Shown: positions 31,379-38,741 of the stretch, piece by piece
Layout: each line of letters starts with the position of its first letter
How positions within the stretch are numbered: the stretch's first letter is position 1
DNA from: Ezakiella peruensis
Lineage (GTDB): Bacteria; Bacillota; Clostridia; Tissierellales; Peptoniphilaceae
DNA: 38,741 nucleotides
Direction of reading: 5' to 3'
NCBI RefSeq assembly: GCF_900215725.1
Contig: NZ_LT962469.1
Location: forward strand, 334,068 to 372,808
Made by a program: the position numbers and the translations under genes
Notes under the pieces: model-generated
The model's database searches: none
Told to the model about the DNA's origin: nothing
The model's input: only the letters and a program-made list of their open reading frames with translations

Positions 31379-34300
31379 ATGCAAAAAAATAATTATTTGC
31401 GATCTACACTAGCACTAGTCATAGCACTCTTGATGTTTGTGACCATGCTGCCAGTAGACTCACTCGCCGAAACCTACACAGAAGTAGAAAACGGCACAGA
31501 AGTTGAAAAAACTACCGACTGGTCTGAAGCCGGTAGAAAAAAAGACGATGAAGAAAAGGGAAGCTGGGCACTTTCAAGTAAAAATAGACTTGTACAAGTA
31601 AGCGCATCAGACCCACTAAAGACACCAGACATTAATTATGTAGGAACTTACACAAATACTGAAGGTAGAGAAGTAGTAAGATTTACATTCAGTGCTAAAG
31701 TTGCTACTGCCAACCAATGGGACAAGCTTGTCGTTAAACTTCCAAAAGAACTAGACGAAATAGCTGACCATAAGCACGCCTTTAGAGGAATTTTAAAAGG
31801 AACATCTGATGTTTATGGTTATCACGATAGAGGTGACGTAAACCATATAGGCGAAGGATACAATGAATATAAGGCTGTTCCAGATGCTTTAAACTGGAGT
31901 ATAGCTGGAGGACAAAACGCCTATGCTTTTGACTTATATAAAAACGGTTCTATGGTGCCAGGTTCTCAAGTACTTCCTATTGACGTAGTTTTACAAGAAG
32001 GAAAATCCATTAAAAACATTAAGAAAGACCTTGTCATTCAAGCAAGACTTATGGATAAAAAATTTGAAAGAGTCTATATGAGAGCTGGGGAAAAGTCTAA
32101 TGACTACATGCAATATACCATGACAACAATTATACCTCATGAAAAAAATTATGAAGTGTACCTAACAAAAGACTTAAGTGCGCAAATTCCTTCAACGACT
32201 GTGTTAGGAAGTACGAACCAGTTTTTCTCCACAGTATCATCCACTAAGTTTGATATTGCCAATGGTTACCTTGAAGTCTACTATAGACAATTCAAAGGAA
32301 CTACTGGAAAAGGATATGCACTAAGACAAGCGGTAGAATCTAGTTTCTATGATTTATTGGAAGAAAGAGGCGGCATGGTAGGAGAAGTATTCCTACTTGG
32401 AGCAGATGCCAACGTATATCCTTTCTTTGGAGATAGAAAAACTGGAGAACCTAACGATGCTCATAAAATCCAATTTAGAAGATCAGACTTACAAAAAAGT
32501 GCAGATGAAAAAATTGGATTTTTACAAATAGCTGGTAACGAATGGGACGATAGCTTAGAATATCAAAATGGCATAGTCACTAAGAAATCATCCAACGTAG
32601 ACTCTACAAGAGCCATTCTAGGTACAGCAGGCACAGATGGTAACGCTGGTATCTATACTGTTGTAAGATATTTTATTAATAAGGATGATCTTATTAAGCT
32701 TATAAAAGATAACGGTTTAAAGTCCTATGTTTTTAGAACAAGTATCTTGCGTGAAAATAAAGATCACAGATTTGGTGGAAGAGCCTATCCAAAAGTAGAT
32801 TCATATACTGATTATAATTTCCAATTGGATAAAGATATAGATCTAAAAAGAGGAACAGAAGTTAAATTTACCTTTGACCAAGCACAATATAGAAAAGTTG
32901 GGACCTTCAGAGTGATAAGACCACAAATTACAGTGGGAGACAAAAACTATAATATCACCTTTGGTTCTTCTGCGAATTTGAATGGTGACGGAACTGAACT
33001 TACATGGACCGTACCATTTGATATTAGATTAAAAGCAAATGAAGGATTTAAATTAACATCACTTGACTGGGGTAAGAAAGGCAGAAGAGCAACAACAGCA
33101 AGTGTAGACTTTGGCAATGGAGATGTTCTAACTGCAAATGCAGAAGAAAACAAACTACCAATAGAAATGAATCGTTCTGCATCTCTTACAGGAGCCTTAC
33201 TAACATCTACACTTGAAAAACCAAATGTTGATGAAATATTCACAGATTCAACACATATTACAGGTCACTCTTACTTTGATGGAGCAGAAGTAACCATCTA
33301 TCATTTTGATGAAAATGGAAAAGAAGTAAAGCAAACCATATCTGCTGTAGGTGCTACAAGTAATCCAGACAAATTTGATTATTCTACAATCTTAACAAAG
33401 GCAAAATATGTTAACGGCGAAGAATATGATGCCTTTGGCTTTGATACAGATAAACCAAACCAAGGTGGCGTTATTCAAGGCAAGAAAAAGTTTGATGACT
33501 TCAAAATGCCTACACTTGAAAGAGATATGCCAATTCGAGTAGATAACCTTGATACCTTATCATCATTTATTGATTCTAAGGACGTAGTAGAACAAGTACA
33601 AACTAAATTCCACTTTGACCTTAATGGACAAACATCCAAGGAAAATAAAGAAGTGATTGATAAGATTGCTCCATTAAGTAAGGAATATAAATATGATTCA
33701 GAAACTGGAAAAGCTAATGCAGATTATGTTCCATCAGGTTTTGAAGGCGACAATGTAAAATATGGAAATGAAACAACAAAGACTGTAGACGGAAAAACAT
33801 ATCAAAACGTTTTGGACCACGATGGACTAGAATATGATTTACAAAAACCAGACCTAAAAGAAGCATTCTTAAAGAGACAAATGCCAACTAAAGATGAAAT
33901 AAATGTACCACAAGGTAAGAGAATTCTTGGTTGGACAACTACTAAGTTAACAGACATTCCTAACGGCAAGACAGCAATTGAACAATTTAATGAACTTAGA
34001 GATAATAACAAAATTGTTAAAGATGTAGCAGATTGGGCAAAAGTTGATGCTAATGAAACTTACATCTTCGATGCAAAATCTCCAATCGATAAAGAAAGAA
34101 CAGTTTACGCAATTTATGGCGACGGAATTAACATTGTCCTTCACTCAAACAACACAACTGATCTTAAGGACGAAACAACTATAACAATTCCTATAACTGT
34201 CTCTGACATTGACAACACAAATCACATTATAGACACTGTATCAAGTGCAACTCTTTCTAATATGAAAGGCAATCTTGTTATTAAAGAACTTCCAAAAGTT

Positions 34301-36580
34301 CCAGTAACTGGAGAAGATTCTGATATAGCTAAAATTACAGATGCAAAGGCAAAACTTTTCAATAAACCAAACCATTCATTCCTTGGCTGGACACTTTATA
34401 GATTCGATAACGACCCACAAAAATCAGAATTAATCGCTGGTCAAAACAATGAAAGAATTGGTGAATTAATTAATGGTGTAGTTGCAAATGGAACAAAGAG
34501 AATTCCAAAGAGAACAGAATGGATCCAAGATATAACAGGGAATAAATACAAATATACAAGATATATTCCAAACACCTTCTCTGTAGCTTTGAGAGCACAA
34601 GATGTTCCTAGTCAAGATGATAATCAAGGAACAAATGCATATAAGATTTTCTTGGATGCAATTGATGAGGGTAAAGACCTTCACTTATATGCAAACTACA
34701 GACCATTCTTTGATGTAAAAGTTTATCCTTCTTATAAGAATATTGATAAGACAGCAGATGCTACTCATCAATATGGAAAGTATGAAGATACAGTTGAAGA
34801 AGCTAAGAAACATTCTGTAAATGTAGGTTTGCTACACAGAACTGCTGTAACTAATTATGGTACACCAACGGTTCACCAAAACGCTAACTACTATCCACTA
34901 GAAGGTGGAGCAGCTTCTTTAAAACAATGGGATGGAAAATCAACTGATGCTTTAGTTTGGAAACTACCAGGCTTTGATGAATTAGGACAAAGAAAATCTT
35001 ATGTATCAGTAATAGTTACAGATGATAAAAAAGATGCTTATGAAAACTTCCAATCACCAAATTGGGATAAATTGGGAGCAAAAACTTATATAAGACTACA
35101 AGATGCAACTGCTACACAAGACCCTAACGCACCTAAGAACTTACACGAAAATGCAGGTAACCCTTATGGCGATCCAGTCGCAAAAGATCAGGCATTCACA
35201 GTTGGCGTAGATGCCTTTACATCTGCAACTTCAAGAAAAGCACTTGAAACAACTGGAGAAGATAAAGAAGTAATTGGATATGAAATTTGGAACACATCTA
35301 CTCCTCTTAAGGTTCTAAAACCAGTATTTGACAATGTTTATGAAGATCAAACAGAAGCAAAACTACACTGGACAGATGCTGAAAAGAATGCAAATATCAC
35401 AAAGATTATATTAAAAGTTGCTGACGGTGCTGAAACAACTCTTGTAAAACAAAATGATGGAACCTACACTGATGGAACCATAACAGCCACTCCTAATGGA
35501 GACAGACTTGTATTAAGTCCACTTGACTTAATAGGAAAAGCAGGACAAGACATCGTAGCTAAATATGTAGTAGATAAGAATGGAACAGAAGTTACAGGTC
35601 ATGAAGGAAGAAAAACAATCAACAAGAGAGAAAAAGCTGAACCTGTAACTGAAATGAAGCAAATTCATAATGACACTGACGGAAAATCAAAGATTGAATT
35701 TACAGTTCCAAACCCAACTTTAAATAAACCAACAAAAGATACAGTTTATACTGCACAAAAGTGGGATGAAACTCAAGATAAATGGGTTGATTTAGGAAAA
35801 GTAACTCTTGATTCTGACAATGAAATGGGAACACAAAAAGAAATTACTTTAGATGGCGATGTAAAAGATGGCGACATCGTAAGAATTAAAACTGAACAAC
35901 CAGATCTTCTTCCGAATGATTCAACAGGAACAGGCGATGATCCTTACAGGCCACAAGACGGCGATGAAAATCGTAAGTATGTAAAAATTGATAGGGCTGG
36001 TCCTGAAGCAGATGTAAAAGCAAAGGACGAAGCATTTAGAAGATTCATCGACCTTGAAGGAACTATAAATGAAATTCCTTTTGAAAGAAAAGTAACTATT
36101 TCTATTGACTATAAAGACGGTAGCCAAGCTATAGAGTATCAAAAAGAAATAATTACACAACAAGATAAGGATAGCTTAATCAGAGATCTTAACACAGTTT
36201 TAAGAAAAGGAATTGAAGAAGGAAATATTCCTGAAATTAAGATAACAGCAGTTGATAAATTTGGTAATAGCCAAGAATCAAATGTTGATTACACAGAAAC
36301 TTATCAACTTGAAGTTCAAATCGATCAATATAGAGCTGGTAGAAAGTGGGTTAAAGTAACAGCAGATAGAAACAATTCAACTGTAACACTTAAGGTTATT
36401 AAGGCTGACGGTACTACTGATTTAACAGTAACTGCAAATGTTAAGACAGCAGGAGAATTTGTAAAGGTAACCTTTACTAATTACAGATTGCAATCAGGAG
36501 ATAAGATTGAAGTAACAGGAACTTGCCAAGAAGGGGACAAGACTTATACTGCTAACCCAATTATATTAGACATCAATTAA
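31379..36580 (+). CDS. Large secreted multi-module protein (probable adhesin or matrix protein)
   Basis: 1733 residues. A signal peptide (about 1-30, hydrophobic core ALVIALLMFVTML, likely cut near LAET) is followed by beta-rich modules. Regions near 850 (KRILGWTTTKL ... YAIYGDG) and 1000 (HSFLGWTLYRF ... LYANYRP) resemble InlB/Listeria-Bacteroides-type repeats. Residues about 1420-1733 look like three or more Ig-like beta modules (KIEFTVPNPTL, ITAVDKFGNS, LEVQIDQYRAGRKWVKV). No LPXTG motif, SLH domain or C-terminal membrane helix is visible, so anchoring is unexplained. Gram-positive anaerobic cocci carry many such proteins. Promoter slippage may vary its expression. Confidence 0.85.
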   Translation: MQKNNYLRSTLALVIALLMFVTMLPVDSLAETYTEVENGTEVEKTTDWSEAGRKKDDEEKGSWALSSKNRLVQVSASDPLKTPDINYVGTYTNTEGREVVRFTFSAKVATANQWDKLVVKLPKELDEIADHKHAFRGILKGTSDVYGYHDRGDVNHIGEGYNEYKAVPDALNWSIAGGQNAYAFDLYKNGSMVPGSQVLPIDVVLQEGKSIKNIKKDLVIQARLMDKKFERVYMRAGEKSNDYMQYTMTTIIPHEKNYEVYLTKDLSAQIPSTTVLGSTNQFFSTVSSTKFDIANGYLEVYYRQFKGTTGKGYALRQAVESSFYDLLEERGGMVGEVFLLGADANVYPFFGDRKTGEPNDAHKIQFRRSDLQKSADEKIGFLQIAGNEWDDSLEYQNGIVTKKSSNVDSTRAILGTAGTDGNAGIYTVVRYFINKDDLIKLIKDNGLKSYVFRTSILRENKDHRFGGRAYPKVDSYTDYNFQLDKDIDLKRGTEVKFTFDQAQYRKVGTFRVIRPQITVGDKNYNITFGSSANLNGDGTELTWTVPFDIRLKANEGFKLTSLDWGKKGRRATTASVDFGNGDVLTANAEENKLPIEMNRSASLTGALLTSTLEKPNVDEIFTDSTHITGHSYFDGAEVTIYHFDENGKEVKQTISAVGATSNPDKFDYSTILTKAKYVNGEEYDAFGFDTDKPNQGGVIQGKKKFDDFKMPTLERDMPIRVDNLDTLSSFIDSKDVVEQVQTKFHFDLNGQTSKENKEVIDKIAPLSKEYKYDSETGKANADYVPSGFEGDNVKYGNETTKTVDGKTYQNVLDHDGLEYDLQKPDLKEAFLKRQMPTKDEINVPQGKRILGWTTTKLTDIPNGKTAIEQFNELRDNNKIVKDVADWAKVDANETYIFDAKSPIDKERTVYAIYGDGINIVLHSNNTTDLKDETTITIPITVSDIDNTNHIIDTVSSATLSNMKGNLVIKELPKVPVTGEDSDIAKITDAKAKLFNKPNHSFLGWTLYRFDNDPQKSELIAGQNNERIGELINGVVANGTKRIPKRTEWIQDITGNKYKYTRYIPNTFSVALRAQDVPSQDDNQGTNAYKIFLDAIDEGKDLHLYANYRPFFDVKVYPSYKNIDKTADATHQYGKYEDTVEEAKKHSVNVGLLHRTAVTNYGTPTVHQNANYYPLEGGAASLKQWDGKSTDALVWKLPGFDELGQRKSYVSVIVTDDKKDAYENFQSPNWDKLGAKTYIRLQDATATQDPNAPKNLHENAGNPYGDPVAKDQAFTVGVDAFTSATSRKALETTGEDKEVIGYEIWNTSTPLKVLKPVFDNVYEDQTEAKLHWTDAEKNANITKIILKVADGAETTLVKQNDGTYTDGTITATPNGDRLVLSPLDLIGKAGQDIVAKYVVDKNGTEVTGHEGRKTINKREKAEPVTEMKQIHNDTDGKSKIEFTVPNPTLNKPTKDTVYTAQKWDETQDKWVDLGKVTLDSDNEMGTQKEITLDGDVKDGDIVRIKTEQPDLLPNDSTGTGDDPYRPQDGDENRKYVKIDRAGPEADVKAKDEAFRRFIDLEGTINEIPFERKVTISIDYKDGSQAIEYQKEIITQQDKDSLIRDLNTVLRKGIEEGNIPEIKITAVDKFGNSQESNVDYTETYQLEVQIDQYRAGRKWVKVTADRNNSTVTLKVIKADGTTDLTVTANVKTAGEFVKVTFTNYRLQSGDKIEVTGTCQEGDKTYTANPIILDIN

Positions 36581-36612
36581 TAATCAATCGATATAGAAGA
36601 AATTAATAAGTT

Positions 36613-36634
36613 GGAGGGGGAGCTTTGCTCCTCC
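36613..36634 (+). other. Hairpin between the two large secreted-protein genes
   Basis: The GGAGGGGGAGC arm and GCTCCTCC around a TTT loop, with one mismatch. No T run follows, so transcription probably continues into the next gene, whose ribosome binding site GGAGGT starts 12 nt later. Confidence 0.55.
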
Positions 36635-36653
36635 ACCACAGATTGGAGGTAAA

Positions 36654-38741
36654 ATGAAACTCGATAAGAAAGTACTTTCACTCTTACTTGCATTCTTTAT
36701 GGTTTTTTCTTGCTTTGCAGATATTATTCCAATAGCTGCAGAAAGCTTACCAAGAGAAGAATCTGAAGAACTAGTAGGAGTTAAGAAAGGTGACAAAATT
36801 GAATTCACCTTTGAGATACCACAAAATGCTAGCGCTCAGGGAAGTGCTTATATAGCAGATGATGGACTAGAAGTAAGTGACTATGACTTCGAAGCTCAAA
36901 GGGCAGGACAGACTGACACAATAATTGAATTAAAGACCAATGGGCTGAACAAAGCTGAATTTGACTGGTCCACACTACCAAATAGTGACTTCAATTTAAT
37001 TGCTAAATGGAACACAACAGATGGACAGTCAGATGAAAAAATAATTGGACCAATAACGAAAGATGGCACACGTGAATTCAATGTTGGTTGGCCTGTAGAT
37101 GGAACATTGACAGGAAATGCAGTTTTACAGTCAGAATATGACCAAAACATTGGCATTCGTGTAAAATTTACTCCAGCAAACGGAATAGGTGGTAGTGGTA
37201 AATTAAAATTTACTGTAACACTTACAGAACTTGCTGAACCAAGAGCTGAGGTAAAATATGTTGATCCTTATGGTAGAGAATTAACAGACCCAGCCGATTT
37301 ACCAACAGGCACAATGCCAAAGGTAACAGCACCTGAATTAACAGATGTTGAAGTTGATTTGCCAAACAGTTCAAATGAAATCAACATGAGATCATCATAT
37401 GACATCGACGAAGATGAACTAAACGAAGCAGCAAATGGTTTAACATTTAAAGTTGATAATAAATCTACTGGCGATACAGTAACAATAGATGGAAAAGATT
37501 ATAAACTCGATATATCACAACCAAATGCCAAAAAAGTCGGCACAATTAAAATGGTATATCAAAAAGATGTTTTAGTACCACCAGAAAAAGATGATGGCTC
37601 AGGCGAACCAGTAGAACCAGCAGATGGCTATATTCGTTTGACATTTGATGCCAACGAAAAAGTTCAACCAGGCATTACAGGAACCCACAATAACGGTTTA
37701 TATGCAGGAAAGCAAAAATCATATATCGACGTAAAACAAGGAGTTAATTATGATAATGCAAACCTACAAGCTGCAATCAAAGAATTAGCAACAACAGGAA
37801 CAAAAGAAGTAAATGGCGAAACAAAAACTTTTGCACAAAAAGCAAAAGCTCCATGGACACCAGCAGTTCCAACAGATGCGACAGCTGTAGCGGAAGCAAC
37901 TTATAATGCACAATACGAAAAATCAGCAGCCGAACAAGTAAAAGAACTCGGTGGACTAGACCCAGTAACAATTAAAGTTTGGAAAGGCGATAAAGTTGAT
38001 TGGGGCAAGGGAGTTGCTCCAAAAACAACTGATACTGATTACGAAGCTGTGGTAAATTCACTTTTAGATAATGCAGAAGTAACAGAAAATACAGACCCAG
38101 CAAGAACATCAGACGAAGCAGGAAAAAAAGAAGGAACATTACTAGTAACATTTGGAGACGGTTCAACATTAGAAGTAGACAACCAATGGCTATATGTATG
38201 GGAACATATAGTTAAAGTAGACCCTAATAACACAGATCCAGATGCACCAAAAGAAGAAGACCTACCAAAAGATAAAATAGAAGTTAGATTTTTAGCGTCA
38301 ACAGGTGTAAAAAGTATAACAACAACTGGAAAAACATACGCTAAAGAAGGAACAGTATTCCAAGATACAGACTTCCCACAAGATATAACATTTAGAGAAG
38401 GATACAAAGGACCAGTAACATGGACACCAAAAGATAAAACAGTTACAAAGTCATCACCAGCTTTTCTTAAAAGACAACAATACTTTAGATTCACAGCAAG
38501 TGCAGGAAAGACTGTAATTCCAACAGATCCAACAAATCCAGATACACCACAAGGCTATGTATTAGTCACATTTGAAAAAGGTGACCACGGAACATTAACT
38601 GGAATCGATAAAGACGGTAAAAATGTAACAGGCGCTGATAAATTAGCATTCAATGTTAAGAATACAGCAACATGGAAAGACATGAAAGACTACATTCCAA
38701 CAGCAGTAGCTGAAAAAGAATGGAAAGTAGCTGACCCAGCA
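36654..38741 (+). CDS. Large secreted repeat protein (3' end beyond the window)
   Basis: 696 codons are open to the window edge with no stop. The ATG follows GGAGGT. A signal peptide (about 1-30) ends near PIAAES. An N-terminal beta domain (35-230) leads into modules: GYIRLTFDANE at residue 325 and GYVLVTFEKGDHG at residue 634 start two units about 309 residues apart. Each follows a Pro/Asp-rich linker (PVEPAD, NPDTPQ). The first unit includes VTIKVWKGDKVDWGKGV and GTLLVTFGDGSTLEV, the latter resembling Rib/alpha-type surface repeats. The anchor, if any, lies outside. It is 73 nt after the 1733-residue gene and likely shares its transcript. Confidence 0.82.
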   Translation, partial: MKLDKKVLSLLLAFFMVFSCFADIIPIAAESLPREESEELVGVKKGDKIEFTFEIPQNASAQGSAYIADDGLEVSDYDFEAQRAGQTDTIIELKTNGLNKAEFDWSTLPNSDFNLIAKWNTTDGQSDEKIIGPITKDGTREFNVGWPVDGTLTGNAVLQSEYDQNIGIRVKFTPANGIGGSGKLKFTVTLTELAEPRAEVKYVDPYGRELTDPADLPTGTMPKVTAPELTDVEVDLPNSSNEINMRSSYDIDEDELNEAANGLTFKVDNKSTGDTVTIDGKDYKLDISQPNAKKVGTIKMVYQKDVLVPPEKDDGSGEPVEPADGYIRLTFDANEKVQPGITGTHNNGLYAGKQKSYIDVKQGVNYDNANLQAAIKELATTGTKEVNGETKTFAQKAKAPWTPAVPTDATAVAEATYNAQYEKSAAEQVKELGGLDPVTIKVWKGDKVDWGKGVAPKTTDTDYEAVVNSLLDNAEVTENTDPARTSDEAGKKEGTLLVTFGDGSTLEVDNQWLYVWEHIVKVDPNNTDPDAPKEEDLPKDKIEVRFLASTGVKSITTTGKTYAKEGTVFQDTDFPQDITFREGYKGPVTWTPKDKTVTKSSPAFLKRQQYFRFTASAGKTVIPTDPTNPDTPQGYVLVTFEKGDHGTLTGIDKDGKNVTGADKLAFNVKNTATWKDMKDYIPTAVAEKEWKVADPA

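Noticed and set aside
31130-31384. 84-codon minus-strand frame in the leader of the large secreted protein
   Set aside because: Starts with a hydrophobic stretch but is antisense to a clear promoter and leader, and no minus-strand promoter was seen.
36613-36634. Intrinsic terminator between the two secreted-protein genes
   Set aside because: No T run follows and the stem has a mismatch; the next ribosome binding site is too close for an independent promoter.

Overview
The window comes from a low-GC anaerobic member of the Bacillota, most likely a Gram-positive anaerobic coccus of the Peptoniphilaceae/Tissierellales type. The grounds are the A+T-rich sequence, Gram-positive ribosome binding sites and promoters, a complete methylaspartate route for glutamate fermentation, a MurE that lacks the DNPR motif of diaminopimelate-adding enzymes, an S-layer-homology (SLH) surface protein and giant secreted repeat-type proteins. 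The genus is an inference.

Layout. 1-432: tail of an unseen gene, then intergenic repeats. 433-2863: murE (minus) and a class I fructose-bisphosphate aldolase (plus), divergently transcribed. 2944-7815: an unusually A+T-rich cassette with a small membrane protein, a divergent MocR-type regulator whose aminotransferase domain has lost its PLP lysine, and two overlapping paralogous ABC exporter genes. 8000-8101: a 33-residue one-helix membrane peptide with its own promoter and terminator. 8232-10090: asparaginase and a YprB-type exonuclease (minus, coupled). 10319-14173: a 1284-residue beta-helix/SLH surface protein whose promoter spacer holds an 11-unit TA repeat. 14517-24514: one long operon, glmS-glmL-glmE-mal-mesaconase alpha/beta-citD-citE-citF, then cvfB and an unknown gene. 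The gene order follows the reaction order from glutamate through 3-methylaspartate, mesaconate and citramalate to acetate plus pyruvate. 24573-27099: uracil permease, a DUF3841-like protein and a lipoprotein. 27625-30710: glycyl-tRNA synthetase and a 2-hydroxyacid dehydrogenase (minus), each with related 3' flanking sequence. 31379-38741: two large secreted proteins, the last cut by the window end.

The gaps are rich in structure. Nine copies of a small hairpin (GTAG, stem, TTTAT or TTTATT loop, complementary stem) occur in gaps at both ends of the window. Their stem sequences differ but almost always stay complementary. Two surface-protein promoters carry simple-sequence tracts of the kind used for phase variation. 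A cluster of seven TTGCAA palindromes lies just upstream of the glutamate operon promoter.

The most unusual candidate system is the 2944-7815 cassette: a degenerate MocR regulator paired with compact-domain ABC exporters. The best candidates for undescribed DNA elements are the covarying hairpin family and the TTGCAA cluster. No tRNA, rRNA, CRISPR array or intact insertion sequence was seen.
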